Positions 1 to 9,040 of a DNA stretch of 64,000 nt are shown here, one piece after another. Under the pieces are notes generated by a model. The model was not told the origin of the DNA, did no database searches, and saw only the letters and a list, made by a program, of their open reading frames with translations. Source of the stretch: Marinilabiliaceae bacterium JC017 (GTDB lineage: Bacteria > Bacteroidota > Bacteroidia > Bacteroidales > Marinilabiliaceae); NCBI GenBank assembly GCA_004296775.1, contig RHGE01000019.1:1-64000 (forward strand), in the 5' to 3' direction. Each line of letters opens with the position of its first letter. The first letter of the stretch is position 1. The position numbers were made by a program, and so were the translations under genes.

Positions 1-603
1 CCGTGACACAGTATCCTACCAAAAAAAATTAAAATCCTCAAGAAACATAGCATCTTTAATATTATTCATGAAATATAGTGTTAAGTAGCAATTGCTCAAT
101 TCCAAAAAAACGGTAATTTTCTTATAGGCACTAAATAAAACGGTGTGTCATCATGTTGGTAAGGTAAATGATGTGGTTTCCTTTCTTTTCTGTGTAAAAA
201 GTTTTCAACCAAAAAATAATTAGTAGACCAAAGGCGGTTTAGCTAATTCTCTATAAAGCTTAACTGGTGATTTGTCTTTTATAAATCACTGTTGGGATGT
301 CTTTGAGGAGTGGAAAATGTTAATAGATGTGAAATGGAATTCTGTCGTGTGTGGAGTGTGATGGATGTAAGTAATTGATAAAGTGTTGAAAAGTTTTCGG
401 ACAAAAGCGCTGTGGATATTTGTGAGGCTAGAAAATTTAACAAATATTTAAAGTAATATAAACCGACAGGTTGGTCTAGAATGTGAATTTTGTCCTGTCG
501 AAAAATAACTCAGAGGATCCGTGTTATTATTAAAAGCCTGGCTTCAGGCGAAATGATGAAATGGAAAACAATTTGATACATACCTGAACTTAACATTTGA
601 ATC
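1..603. other. Intergenic region upstream of the TonB-dependent receptor
   Basis: No convincing coding frame or RNA gene is visible in this AT-rich stretch. It contains one short inverted repeat, 464-470 with 494-500 (CGACAGG/CCTGTCG, 23-nt spacer), which could be a weak hairpin or an operator. No clear TAnnTTTG box lies at a useful distance from the ATG at 604. It probably carries the promoter and 5' leader of the receptor gene. Confidence 0.5.
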
Positions 604-3600
604 ATGAAAAAGATTGCTTTTGCAGTGTTTTGCTGCATTATTACATTGATTGGAGTTATGCCGGTTAATGCTCAAATTACCACATCGGGATTAAAGGGGC
701 GTGTCTCTTCCAATGGAGAGAGTTTACCCGGGGCCACGGTGGTGATTGTGCATGAACCTACCGGTGCACAGTATGGAACCATCACGAATGAATCGGGGAT
801 GTATAATTTGCCAAACCTGAATCCCGGGGGACCATATACCATTACCTCCAGTTTTGTGGGATACCATGATTACGTAGAAAAAGACCTCAATTTAATATTG
901 GGACAAACCTTACAATTAAATATTGAACTCACTGAATCAACCACCGATCTCGCTGAGGTGGAGGTGGTGGCCATTGCCAGCGGGGTATTTGACGGTAACA
1001 CCACCGGCTCGAAAACCACCGTATCCAACGAGCGCCTTGAAACATTGCCCTCTGTTGGCAGGGGAATCAGTGATTTCGCCCGATTAACGCCGCAGGCTAA
1101 AATCAACAGCAATGGCGGCCTGGAAATAGCCGGACAAAACAGCCGCTACAATTCCTTTACCATTGACGGGGCGGTGCAAAACGATGTGTTTGGTTTGGCC
1201 AGCAACGGAACCAATGGCGGACAAATTGGAATTAATCCCATGAGCATGGATATAATTGACCAGCTTACTATCTCATTGTCACCATACGATGTGACGCAGA
1301 GTGGTTTTGCCGGAGCAGGTATCAATGCCGTTACTAAAAGTGGTACCAACAGATTCAACGGGTCGGTATACGGATTTTATCGTAACCAGGACATGGCCGG
1401 TAAAACGCCAACCGATGATCCGGAAATAGAAAGGAAAAAACTGGATGAATTTACTTCCAAGACTTATGGTGTTACGGCGGGAGGACCTGTTATTAAGAAT
1501 AAACTCTTTTTCTTTACCAATTTAGAGATACAGCGGGATAATACCCCAAAACCTTTCGACTTTAGAGACTATAATGGTAAGGCAACCAGGGCTCAGGTTC
1601 ATGCTTTGTCACATAAGATGAAGAATGACTATGGTTATGATGCCGGTACCTATGAAAGCACCGAGTCTACATTAGATGCAGAGAAGTTCTTTTTAAAGTT
1701 AGACTGGAATATTAACAAGATTCACAAATTCTCAATCCGGCATCAGTATTCTAAAGGACATAGTATTAGTCCTAAGGTGTCGAGTCCGTCCACTATTAAT
1801 TTTTCCAATTCGGGTATCGACTTTACTTCAGTTACCAATGCCACTACTGCAGAGTTAAAAAGTATTTTCGGAAGTAAATTGGCCAACCAGTTGCGCATCG
1901 GATATACGCATGTGGACGATAACCGGGATCCCATGGGCGATCGTTTCCCTTATATTGCCATCAGAGATGAGCGCATTAACTTGGGGAGTGATCAATATTC
2001 AACAGCCAATAGATTAAAGCAACAGATCATTTCCTTTACAGATAATCTCAATATTTATGCCGGCCGGCATAATATAACTGTTGGTATGCATCATGAATTC
2101 TATGACATGTTCAACGTATTTATTCGTCAGAATTACGGATTATATACTTATCAGAAAGTAGATAGTTTCCTGGTAAATAAGCCTGCCATTCAGTACGATC
2201 GCAGCTTCTCCAAGGTGGATGACGTGACGGGTGATAACACCAAAGCTGCTGCCGAGTTCAATGTATTGCAACTGGGGTTCTATGCCCAGGATGATTATCA
2301 GATCAATGATGAGTTTAAGTTGACTTTCGGGATTCGGATGGATCTTCCCATGTATTTAGATGATCCCGCTGTGAATAAGGATTTCAATGAAAATGTTATT
2401 CCTTACCTGGAACGCCGGGGAATAGATTTGCATGGAGCCAAAACAGGGCAAATGCCAAACACTTCTCCTTTGATTTCACCGCGTGTGGGTTTTAACTGGG
2501 ACGTATATGGCGATAAATCGATGCAATTGCGGGGAGGTGCCGGCTTATTCACCAGTCGTATTCCCTATGTGTGGCCGGGCGGATCTTATAATAATAATGG
2601 TATGACGGTTGGAGGCATGCGCGTGAAAACAGCTGGGGCACCCGAGTTGGTATTTAATCCCCAATGGGACGAACAACCCAGCATTGCCCAGGGACCTTCG
2701 GGACAAGTTGATCTGTTTGTGAAAGATTTTAAAATGCCGCAGGTGTTCCGGGCTAATGTGGCCATGGATAAACGGTTGCCCTGGGGAATTCAGGGAACGT
2801 TTGATGTGACCTATACCAAGAATGTAAATAATGTGACCTACCAGAATTTATTCGCCTATGACGGGGGTGAAAAGATGACAGGAACGGGCGACGACCGTAT
2901 TATCTGGGATAACATTCGCAATGATGTGAATGATAATGCTGAAGGAAATTATACCGGAATCTTTCTGGGGTCCAATACCAGTAAGGGGTATTCTTTCAAC
3001 TTTATGGCTCAGTTGAGTAAAACCTGGTATAATAACTTGTTTGCCAGTGTTGCCTACAATTATGGAGTGGCCAGGTCTATCAATGACGGGCAGTCGTCAC
3101 AAAATTCATCGCAATGGCGGGTACCTAACCGCAATGGTCGGAATAACCTGGATTTGGGCTATTCGGTTTATGACCTGGGACATCGTATTATTGCCAATGT
3201 TTCATACAAATGGGAGTATAGTGATTTTGCCAATACTACTTTTTCCTTGTTCTATAATGGTCAATCGGGAAGCCGTTTCTCTTATGGCTATGATAATGGC
3301 GTTTCGTCCTATGCAGGACCGGCCGGCGATAATCTGGATGGAAAAGACCTGACCCTGCTGTATGTTCCCAAAGATCGAAATGATATTTTGTTGGTTGATG
3401 ACGGTGATTATACAGCCGATCAGCAATGGGAAGACTTGAATATGTTTATTGAGAACAATAAATACTTGAGTGATCACCGCGGAGAACGAGTGGAGCGGCA
3501 TGCACAGCGGATGCCCTTCGAACACATTGTGGATTTAAAGTTGATGCAGGAATTCAAGTTCAAGGTATCCGCAAATAGGGAGAATAAGATTCAACTTACT

Positions 3601-3834
3601 TTCGATATTTTTAATTTTACCAATATGCTCAACAAAGATTGGGGCCGGATGCATTATTCATTGGGTGATTATGGAACATATCGCGTGTTGAAGTTTATTG
3701 GTTATAAAGAAGGAACAAATACCCCCACTTACCAATATATTAATGAAGAGGGTGACAATACATGGGGAATCGACGACAGGGGGTTGCAGAGTTCAAGGTG
3801 GCAGGCTCAAATCGGTGTTCGGTATATTTTCTAG
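604..3834 (+). CDS. TonB-dependent receptor, Oar-like, with carboxypeptidase regulatory-like N-terminal domain
   Basis: This is a 1076-residue outer-membrane receptor that should import an unknown ligand using TonB/ExbBD energy. Residues 1-24 form a signal peptide ending in VNAQ. Residues about 28-115 are a carboxypeptidase regulatory-like beta-sandwich (GLKGRVSS...GESLPGATV). A plug domain follows at about 120-250, with the segment RYNSFTIDGA and an Asn/Gly-rich loop. The remaining roughly 800 residues have the alternating aromatic pattern of a beta-barrel and end in RYIF, a typical outer-membrane protein C-terminus. The length and the divergent barrel resemble the Oar/OmpA-related subgroup rather than SusC. 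No SusD-like gene lies next to it, so a glycan role is not supported. It appears monocistronic, with a terminator directly downstream. Confidence 0.9.
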   Translation: MKKIAFAVFCCIITLIGVMPVNAQITTSGLKGRVSSNGESLPGATVVIVHEPTGAQYGTITNESGMYNLPNLNPGGPYTITSSFVGYHDYVEKDLNLILGQTLQLNIELTESTTDLAEVEVVAIASGVFDGNTTGSKTTVSNERLETLPSVGRGISDFARLTPQAKINSNGGLEIAGQNSRYNSFTIDGAVQNDVFGLASNGTNGGQIGINPMSMDIIDQLTISLSPYDVTQSGFAGAGINAVTKSGTNRFNGSVYGFYRNQDMAGKTPTDDPEIERKKLDEFTSKTYGVTAGGPVIKNKLFFFTNLEIQRDNTPKPFDFRDYNGKATRAQVHALSHKMKNDYGYDAGTYESTESTLDAEKFFLKLDWNINKIHKFSIRHQYSKGHSISPKVSSPSTINFSNSGIDFTSVTNATTAELKSIFGSKLANQLRIGYTHVDDNRDPMGDRFPYIAIRDERINLGSDQYSTANRLKQQIISFTDNLNIYAGRHNITVGMHHEFYDMFNVFIRQNYGLYTYQKVDSFLVNKPAIQYDRSFSKVDDVTGDNTKAAAEFNVLQLGFYAQDDYQINDEFKLTFGIRMDLPMYLDDPAVNKDFNENVIPYLERRGIDLHGAKTGQMPNTSPLISPRVGFNWDVYGDKSMQLRGGAGLFTSRIPYVWPGGSYNNNGMTVGGMRVKTAGAPELVFNPQWDEQPSIAQGPSGQVDLFVKDFKMPQVFRANVAMDKRLPWGIQGTFDVTYTKNVNNVTYQNLFAYDGGEKMTGTGDDRIIWDNIRNDVNDNAEGNYTGIFLGSNTSKGYSFNFMAQLSKTWYNNLFASVAYNYGVARSINDGQSSQNSSQWRVPNRNGRNNLDLGYSVYDLGHRIIANVSYKWEYSDFANTTFSLFYNGQSGSRFSYGYDNGVSSYAGPAGDNLDGKDLTLLYVPKDRNDILLVDDGDYTADQQWEDLNMFIENNKYLSDHRGERVERHAQRMPFEHIVDLKLMQEFKFKVSANRENKIQLTFDIFNFTNMLNKDWGRMHYSLGDYGTYRVLKFIGYKEGTNTPTYQYINEEGDNTWGIDDRGLQSSRWQAQIGVRYIF

Positions 3835-3897
3835 ATCTCGCCGATACATGTAGGGCTTTGCATGGGAGTTGATATATGACATAGTTGAGTGGATTTA

Positions 3898-3935
3898 AAA
3901 GGGAGGGGGCGCTAAAAAGGCTCCCTCTCTTTTTT
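3898..3935 (+). terminator. Rho-independent terminator after the TonB-dependent receptor gene
   Basis: A G-rich arm (about 3898-3910) pairs with a C/T-rich arm (about 3920-3932), closing a short loop. The 3' arm runs into a T tract (TCTTTTTTG). Confidence 0.8.
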
Positions 3936-4168
3936 GTATTAGTTTGTTATAATTTTATAAAAGCTTAGTATATCCACTGATATTAAATGTTTGCCGGAGC
4001 TGTTTTTTTGGTGTAAATAAGTGGATTACTGCCAGGTTTGCGATTTATGATTTACTGTTTTTTTGTGTCAGATTATCTATAAATAGGGATAAAATTATCG
4101 TTTTAGGCATTAATCTATTTTGTTTTTTTGTCAGGAATGATTAAAATTGTGCCGTTAAAAAGAGAAAA

Positions 4169-4231
4169 ATGATAACTATACTATTCCATACTTATTGGTG
4201 GCAAACTTCATCTCGAATACAGGTGGAATAG
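4169..4231 (+). CDS. trp leader peptide (20 residues, tandem Trp codons)
   Basis: The frame ATG(4169)...TAG(4229-4231) encodes MITILFHTYWWQTSSRIQVE. Two consecutive TGG codons occupy 4196-4201. Such a short Trp-Trp peptide directly upstream of trpB, followed by an intrinsic terminator, is the hallmark of transcription attenuation by ribosome stalling. The peptide itself should have no function beyond its translation. Upstream DNA is purine-rich (AAAAAGAGAAAA) without a classic Shine-Dalgarno sequence, as usual in Bacteroidetes. It is too short to stand statistically on its own; the call rests on its fit with the RNA pairings of the surrounding attenuator. Confidence 0.85.
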   Translation: MITILFHTYWWQTSSRIQVE

Positions 4232-4259
4232 TAGCGTTATATCAAAAAAATATAGAAAG

Positions 4260-4288
4260 CCGCAGGTACTCCACCTGCGGCTTTTTTT
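4260..4288 (+). terminator. Attenuator terminator ahead of trpB
   Basis: A perfect 9-bp stem GCCGCAGGT/ACCTGCGGC (4260-4268 with 4273-4281) closes a 4-nt loop and is followed by seven T (4282-4288). It lies 42 nt upstream of the trpB start and overlaps the antiterminator pairing. Confidence 0.9.
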
Positions 4289-4329
4289 ATGGAATTAAAC
4301 GGAATCGTTAAACGGAAATTATTATTAAG

Positions 4330-5571
4330 ATGGAATCAAAGGTAAATCTAAAAGAACAGCTAAGAGTAGAAAATATGCCTACCAAAGAAGGTTATTTCGG
4401 GGAATATGGTGGTAAATTTTTGCCAGCAGCACTGGAGTCGGTGATTGGTGAAATTGCTGAGGCTTATGATAGAATTAAGGATGATCCTTCATTCAAGGAG
4501 GAGTTGATGTATTTGCATCAGCATTACACCGGCCGTCCTTCGCCTGTGTTTCACGCGAAAAATCTGTCTGATGAACTGGGAGGTGCGCAAATTTATTTGA
4601 AGCGCGAAGACCTTAACCATACCGGTGCTCATAAGATTAACCACTGCCTGGGGGAAGCCTTGTTGGCCAAGCGTATGGGTAAAACCAAACTGATTGCCGA
4701 AACAGGTGCCGGACAGCATGGGGTGGCATTGGCGACGGCTGCGGCTTTGCTTGGGTTAGAATGTGATATTTACATGGGCGAGGTGGATATTAAAAAGGAA
4801 TATCCCAATGTGGTGCGCATGCGTATCTTAGGGGCTAAAGTGATACCAGCTACGCATGGGTTGAAAACACTTAAGGAAGCTGTGGATGCGGCTTTTGAAG
4901 CTTATCTGAAAGATCCGGTTACCCAGTTTTATGCCATTGGTTCGGTGGTAGGACCGCACCCGTTTCCCATGATGGTACGCGATTTTCAATCGATCATAGG
5001 CATTGAGGCCAAAGCCCAGTTTCGTGAAATGACCGGTAAATTGCCCGATAACCTGGTAGCCTGCGTGGGTGGGGGATCTAATTCCATCGGACTATTTTCG
5101 GCTTTCTTGCATGATGAATCGGTGAATATTTTTGGTGTGGAGCCTGCCGGTACCAGTTTCAAAACCGGGGATCATGCGGCTACTCTTTCATTTGGAAAAC
5201 CGGGCATGATTCATGGGTTTAAATGTTACCTGTTACAGGATGAAGAAGGACAACCGGCACCGGTGAATACCATTGCCAGTGGATTGGATTATCCGGGTGT
5301 GGGACCGCAACACAGTTATCTGAAGGATATAAATCGGGTAAACTATGATACCATTAACGACCAGGAGGCTATTGATGCCTTTATTAAACTGGCGCGTTTG
5401 GAAGGAATTATTCCCGCCCTGGAAAGTGCACATGCAGTGGCTTATGCCATGAAGATGGCAGCCGGTATGCCTAAGGATCAAACCATTTTAGTGAATTTGT
5501 CGGGACGTGGCGATAAAGATATCGATTACGTGGTAGAACGTTTTGGTAAGGAATTCAATATCTCAGAATGA
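4330..5571 (+). CDS. trpB: Tryptophan synthase beta subunit
   Basis: TrpB condenses indole with L-serine to make tryptophan, using PLP, in the cytoplasm. The 413-residue protein has the family hallmarks: [10 protein letters not shown] near the N-terminus, [20 protein letters not shown] with the PLP lysine at K102, the [11 protein letters not shown] loop, and the phosphate-binding GGGSNSIG. Length and motifs fit a TrpB1-type enzyme. The gene stands alone: no trpA or other trp gene is adjacent, so the alpha subunit must be encoded elsewhere. The upstream leader peptide and attenuator imply control by charged tRNA-Trp. A hairpin with a poor T run lies after the gene at about 5584-5622. Confidence 0.97.
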   Translation: MESKVNLKEQLRVENMPTKEGYFGEYGGKFLPAALESVIGEIAEAYDRIKDDPSFKEELMYLHQHYTGRPSPVFHAKNLSDELGGAQIYLKREDLNHTGAHKINHCLGEALLAKRMGKTKLIAETGAGQHGVALATAAALLGLECDIYMGEVDIKKEYPNVVRMRILGAKVIPATHGLKTLKEAVDAAFEAYLKDPVTQFYAIGSVVGPHPFPMMVRDFQSIIGIEAKAQFREMTGKLPDNLVACVGGGSNSIGLFSAFLHDESVNIFGVEPAGTSFKTGDHAATLSFGKPGMIHGFKCYLLQDEEGQPAPVNTIASGLDYPGVGPQHSYLKDINRVNYDTINDQEAIDAFIKLARLEGIIPALESAHAVAYAMKMAAGMPKDQTILVNLSGRGDKDIDYVVERFGKEFNISE

Positions 5572-5941
5572 AATAATATGGATTTTCCCCGGGGATGATC
5601 GAACAAATCCTTCGGGGAATTCCTTTGTTTGGCGGATTATCTTATTTTTGCGATACAACAAAATAATAGGTCGTTAGATTATTAGATAATAGACTTTAGG
5701 CCAGGTTTTCATCGATCTTATTGGTGGTAAAAAGGAGTTTTGATCGGGGTTTGTTTGTGAGTTGTTTGTAAAAGGTTAACGAGCTATTGATTATAGAGAT
5801 TTAGGAAGAACGTTTTCCTGAACATTAAGAACTAAACATTTTGATATGAAATGAGCGATGAGGTTTTTTTTTTGAACGCAATTAAAACCTGTCCATCTCT
5901 CTTGTGTCTCAATTTTCATCTCAATACTTAAATAATAACTT
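5572..5941. other. Intergenic region between trpB and mgsA
   Basis: An imperfect GC-rich hairpin at about 5584-5622 (TCCCCGGGGAT against ATCCTTCGGGGA) may end trpB transcription, though it has little T tract. A TAnnTTTG-type box (TATTTTTG) sits at 5643-5650. If it is the only promoter, mgsA has a leader of about 285 nt. No coding frame is seen in that leader. Confidence 0.45.
5643..5650 (+). promoter_or_regulatory. Putative Bacteroidetes -7 box
   Basis: TATTTTTG matches TAnnTTTG, and the context TTATTTTTGCGATACAAC is typical of Bacteroidetes promoters. No well-spaced -33 TTTG is evident; the nearest, at 5624-5627, is somewhat close. Confidence 0.4.
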
Positions 5942-6313
5942 ATGAAATTAGCAGTGATCGCCCATGATGGGAAAAAAGCTGAAATGGTATCGTTTCTGAA
6001 TAAGCATCTCGAATTTCTACATTCGGCCAATATTTCAATTATCGCAACGGGTACCACCGGAAAACATGCCCAGGATGCCGGGTTAAAAGTAGAGCGCATG
6101 TTGTCAGGACCGCAGGGGGGAGATGCACAAATTGCATCGCAAGTGGCAGAAGGAAAACTTGAAGGTGTCTTTTTCTTTCGGGATCCATTGGATAAGCATC
6201 CGCACGAACCAGACATTAACATGCTAATGCGTATTTGTGATGTGCATAATGTGCCGTTGGCAACGAATCCGGCCACAGCCGAATTGGTGCTGAAAGGATT
6301 AGCTGCACAATAA
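5942..6313 (+). CDS. mgsA: Methylglyoxal synthase
   Basis: The enzyme converts dihydroxyacetone phosphate to methylglyoxal and phosphate, a bypass that relieves phosphosugar stress and is common in fermenters. The 123-residue protein has the full motif set: AHDGKK (7-12), the phosphate-binding ATGTTG, SGPQGGDAQI containing the catalytic aspartate D61 (Asp71 in E. coli), and FFRDPLDKHPHEPD carrying D81, H88 and D91. It lacks the C-terminal extension of the 152-residue E. coli enzyme, as other short bacterial homologues do. It is monocistronic, with its own terminator at 6347-6371. Confidence 0.96.
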   Translation: MKLAVIAHDGKKAEMVSFLNKHLEFLHSANISIIATGTTGKHAQDAGLKVERMLSGPQGGDAQIASQVAEGKLEGVFFFRDPLDKHPHEPDINMLMRICDVHNVPLATNPATAELVLKGLAAQ

Positions 6314-6346
6314 GAAGCAGACTCTTATGGATTAATAAAGAGTTAG

Positions 6347-6371
6347 AATAGCCGGTAAGGCTATTTTTTTT
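6347..6371 (+). terminator. Rho-independent terminator after mgsA
   Basis: A 7-bp stem AATAGCC/GGCTATT (6347-6353 with 6359-6365) with a 5-nt loop is followed by an eight-T tract. Confidence 0.85.
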
Positions 6372-6551
6372 GTCTTATAGGTAAAAAATAGATCGGACCT
6401 GGTGAAGAGAGATAAAGGGTGAGATCAAGCAAATTACAGTAATAGGATATTATACCTCGAATCTGCCGGACTCTCCAATAGGACTGACGAATAATGTGGC
6501 GGGAGTCAGCGCATAAACCAGCAACCTTATAAATGAGGTTTACAACGTCTC

Positions 6552-7013
6552 GCAAAAGATCAGAGTATATAAGTCTTAGAAGAGAGAAGGCAGGCGATTG
6601 CATAGAAACAATATGCAAAAGACGCGAGACACCAGACAAAAGATTAGCGACATCTGGCAAAAGAAGAGTGGCAGAAGTCATCGGAAGCGAGTCAAAGTGC
6701 ATTAGAAGAGAATCGAACAACGTAAGAAGCCAGCCAACTAACAAAAGAAGAGGGACGATAGTCATCGGAAGTGCGTCAATGAGCATAAGTAGCGCGTCAA
6801 ACAACGTATGATGACAATCACCTGACAAAAGAACAGAGGAGACTGACAAAAGATTAGTGACGATAGCCATCAGATGAGAGTCAATACGGGTTTGATGAAT
6901 GACAGCGAACATGAGCTGCAGATCGCCGGGTATTAGATCACATAGAAATGAGTAGAGAGCTGGTTCATCTCTGGTGAGATGAGAGTAAGGAGGCGTTAGA
7001 AGCAAATTGATGG
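6552..7013. repeat. Degenerate 21-nt tandem repeat array (about 22 units)
   Basis: From 6552 the plus strand parses without gaps into 21-nt steps of consensus roughly GCAaaAGAaGAGaGaCaaaAG. Clear units start at 6552, 6573, 6615, 6636, 6657, 6678, 6699, 6720, 6741, 6762, 6783, 6846 and 6993, with more decayed units between. A higher-order repeat is also visible: units at 6678-6761 closely match those at 6762-6845, a period of 84 nt. The strand is strongly purine-rich. Because 21 is a multiple of three, long open frames survive on both strands (214 codons on minus, 92 on plus), but neither resembles a known protein. Confidence 0.75.
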
Positions 7014-7368
7014 CTCTTCTTTGTTGGTATTATTGTCTGTACTTGTTTTCAATGCCAATGCATAATCGGTAGTTCCCGGCCTGATAGACTGATTGTAACA
7101 TCATAGGATTTTTACCCGATGTCTATTGATGTGGGATATTTCACACCTGCAGGGAAGTTAGTGTTGTATTCCAGGGATAGGCCTTTCTATTTGTAAGTGC
7201 TTCGATAGGAGCCAGAAAAATCAGGGATATAGCCGTCGTGAACTAATTTTATTGATTTCGGCAAATTAAGTATGTCTGATGGTTGCAAACTTTAAAAGCG
7301 ACTGATAGCCTGTGGTATATCGTACTTGTGATGGATAATCATATAACCTTGCTTTAACCATGCAAATA

Positions 7369-7388
7369 ATGTGTTGCAGGCAACACAT
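7369..7388. promoter_or_regulatory. Perfect 9-bp palindrome of unknown role
   Basis: The inverted repeat ATGTGTTGC/GCAACACAT has a 2-nt centre. Its two-fold symmetry suits a dimeric regulator or a small cruciform. Nothing in the sequence identifies the protein or the gene it would control. Confidence 0.3.
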
Positions 7389-7766
7389 CGGGGTGTGATC
7401 TTCTGGTTCATTCTAATCTGCAAAAGTGAAAGGTTAAGGGGAGGTCTTTTCGTTGGCTGGTAATGTTATTTGTTTTTCTTTTCGAGTGTGATTATGATAA
7501 TAATTTGAATCGGCGGATACTGGTGTGCTGTGTAAGTACTAGGGAATTAGGTAATAGTAGTAGTTTGATTGGGGTGTTGAGTCTCTGGAAATAAGTATAC
7601 CAAAATGGCAAAATAAATTGTGATTTATCTCATAGAAAAAAATGGTAAAAAATCATAAGTTCTTCATGTGTCATAATATCAGTGGGTTTTGGTGGGTGTT
7701 GATAAAAAAAACGAAAAACATGTTTTATAATATCATATTGAGTGCAGATATGAGCGATGGAGGATA

Positions 7767-7774
7767 TAAATTTG
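7767..7774 (+). promoter_or_regulatory. Putative -7 box of the cit operon
   Basis: TAAATTTG fits TAnnTTTG and lies 28 nt upstream of the citD ATG. The only nearby TTG, at 7738-7740, is spaced too far away to be a good -33 element. Confidence 0.35.
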
Positions 7775-7802
7775 CAGAAATATTTCTGTAATTCATTTGA
7801 AT

Positions 7803-8084
7803 ATGATTCTCAAAGAAAAAGCGCAAGCCGGAACTTTTGAATCGAGTGACATACTAATTATGGTAGAACCACTTGAGGCGGGAGCCGGGCGTAAAATCGA
7901 ACTAAAATCAATTGTGATGCAGCAGTATGGAGATGATATTCTTCAACAATTGCATCGTGAACTGGATGCCCTTGGGGTGCAGGATGTGCGGATAATCGCC
8001 AACGATAAAGGAGCTTTGGCTCTGACGATTTCCGCTCGTTTAGAAACAGCGATAAAACGTTCTGCCGGAATTAAAGCGTCCTAA
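7803..8084 (+). CDS. citD: Citrate lyase acyl carrier protein (gamma subunit)
   Basis: CitD carries the phosphoribosyl-dephospho-CoA prosthetic group that shuttles acetyl and citryl groups between the other lyase subunits. From the ATG at 7803 the protein is MILKEKAQAGTFESSD..., which places the modified serine at S14, the position known in Klebsiella CitD. A TTG two codons upstream (7797) is the alternative start, but it would shift this serine. The length of 93 residues is normal for the family. It is the first gene of a tight operon; citE starts 3 nt after its stop. Confidence 0.93.
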   Translation: MILKEKAQAGTFESSDILIMVEPLEAGAGRKIELKSIVMQQYGDDILQQLHRELDALGVQDVRIIANDKGALALTISARLETAIKRSAGIKAS

Positions 8085-8087
8085 AAA

Positions 8088-8990
8088 ATGGGAAATATGA
8101 GTCAGCACGAGAGAAAATTTAAAAGGCGCAGCATGCTTTATATACCTGGAAACAATCCTGGCATGTTGCAACAAGGCGCAGTATATGGAGCCGATGGTGT
8201 CCTTCTTGATCTGGAGGATGCGGTAGCCTTAAACCAAAAAGACGCAGCCCGGATTTTAGTGCGACATATGTTGCAGAACCTGGATTACTCCGGCTGTGAA
8301 GTCACAGTTCGGATTAATCATCTGGACACGCCATTTGGTCGAAAAGACCTGGAAGAGATGGTACCCTTGCAGCCCGATGCCTTACGCCTGCCAAAGGTGG
8401 AAACGGTAGAGAGTTTGCAGGAGACCTTGAAAATTATTGAGCAGATCGAAGATGAGCATGGTTTGCCGCATGATCAGATGAAAGTTCATGCCATGATCGA
8501 GACGGCTCTAGGGGTACAGAATGTTTATGAGATCGCCGGATGTTCGCCGCGTATTGATGCCATCTCCATTGGAGGGCAGGATTTAGCAGCAGACATGCAG
8601 TTGGTGAAATCGAATGATGGTATCGGGATTGATTATGCCCGGAAGCAGATTGTGATGGCTGCCAAAGCTCGTCGCATTGATGTGTTTGATACTGTTTATG
8701 TTGATGTGGACGATGAAGAGGGATTGCGGGATGTAACCGAATACATTAAGAAATTAGGTTTTACCGGAAAAGCAGTGATTAACCCTCGTCAGGTTGAAAT
8801 CGTTAATAGCGTATTTACGCCTACTGAGGCAGAGATACGTAAAGCAGTAAGGGTATACAAAGCATTTGAGCGGAATAAAAAAGAGGGTATCGGCGTGTTT
8901 GCTGTCGATGGTAAAATGGTCGATGCACCGGTGGTACAAAGAGCTATCCGGGTGCTTGAAATGGCCGATATCGAGCTGGATACCCTTTAA
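8088..8990 (+). CDS. citE: Citrate lyase beta subunit (citryl-ACP lyase)
   Basis: CitE cleaves citryl-S-ACP to oxaloacetate and acetyl-S-ACP with Mg2+. The 300-residue TIM-barrel protein begins with the family signature RSMLYIPGNNPGM. It also has GVLLDLEDAV (metal and acidic residues), VRIN, LRLPKVE and the MIETALGVQNVYEIA segment with the conserved Glu. Length and motifs are those of the true citrate lyase subunit rather than the shorter CitE-like proteins, and its place between citD and citF supports this. The ATG at 8088 was chosen because it follows citD by 3 nt; another ATG at 8097 is possible. Confidence 0.95.
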   Translation: MGNMSQHERKFKRRSMLYIPGNNPGMLQQGAVYGADGVLLDLEDAVALNQKDAARILVRHMLQNLDYSGCEVTVRINHLDTPFGRKDLEEMVPLQPDALRLPKVETVESLQETLKIIEQIEDEHGLPHDQMKVHAMIETALGVQNVYEIAGCSPRIDAISIGGQDLAADMQLVKSNDGIGIDYARKQIVMAAKARRIDVFDTVYVDVDDEEGLRDVTEYIKKLGFTGKAVINPRQVEIVNSVFTPTEAEIRKAVRVYKAFERNKKEGIGVFAVDGKMVDAPVVQRAIRVLEMADIELDTL

Positions 8991-9040
8991 TAATTGTATG
9001 GTGTGAGTGAAAACTCTTCAAACTCAAAAAATTATAAGTC

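Larger units (their letters stand above)
4169..4290 (+). promoter_or_regulatory. trp attenuator (leader with alternative pairings)
   Basis: Three pairings are visible. (i) 4179-4188 (TACTATTCCA) is perfectly complementary to 4224-4233 (TGGAATAGTA). (ii) 4220-4227 (CAGGTGGA) is perfectly complementary to 4270-4277 (TCCACCTG), an antiterminator that consumes the loop and 3' arm of the terminator. (iii) The terminator is 4260-4268 with 4273-4281 plus a T run. A ribosome stalled at the Trp codons (4196-4201) covers the first arm of (i) and frees 4220-4227 for (ii), giving read-through into trpB. A ribosome that reaches the stop codon covers 4220-4231 and lets (iii) form. This matches the logic of classical trp attenuation and of the Bacteroid-trp RNA type described for Bacteroidetes. 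No covariance search was run. Confidence 0.85.
7014..7802. other. Long non-coding stretch upstream of the citrate lyase operon
   Basis: No convincing gene is seen on either strand. A perfect palindrome ATGTGTTGC-AG-GCAACACAT lies at 7369-7388 and could be a regulator-binding site or small hairpin, but it is about 400 nt from citD. A TAnnTTTG-type box (TAAATTTG) lies at 7767-7774 just upstream of citD. The rest is AT-rich with no visible structure. Confidence 0.45.

Noticed and set aside
464-500. Degenerate end of the 270-310-bp dispersed repeat
   Set aside because: The shared part (GAATTTTG..GTCCTGTC) is too short to separate from chance, although it also forms a small inverted repeat.
5791-6276. 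161-codon frame antisense to mgsA
   Set aside because: It lies across the conserved mgsA gene, whose sense frame has every catalytic motif.
6361-7005. 214-codon open frame on the minus strand in the 21-nt array
   Set aside because: It reads through the mgsA terminator, consists of the repeat itself and has no recognisable domain; the 21-nt period keeps frames open by chance. It is kept only as an idea under the array finding.
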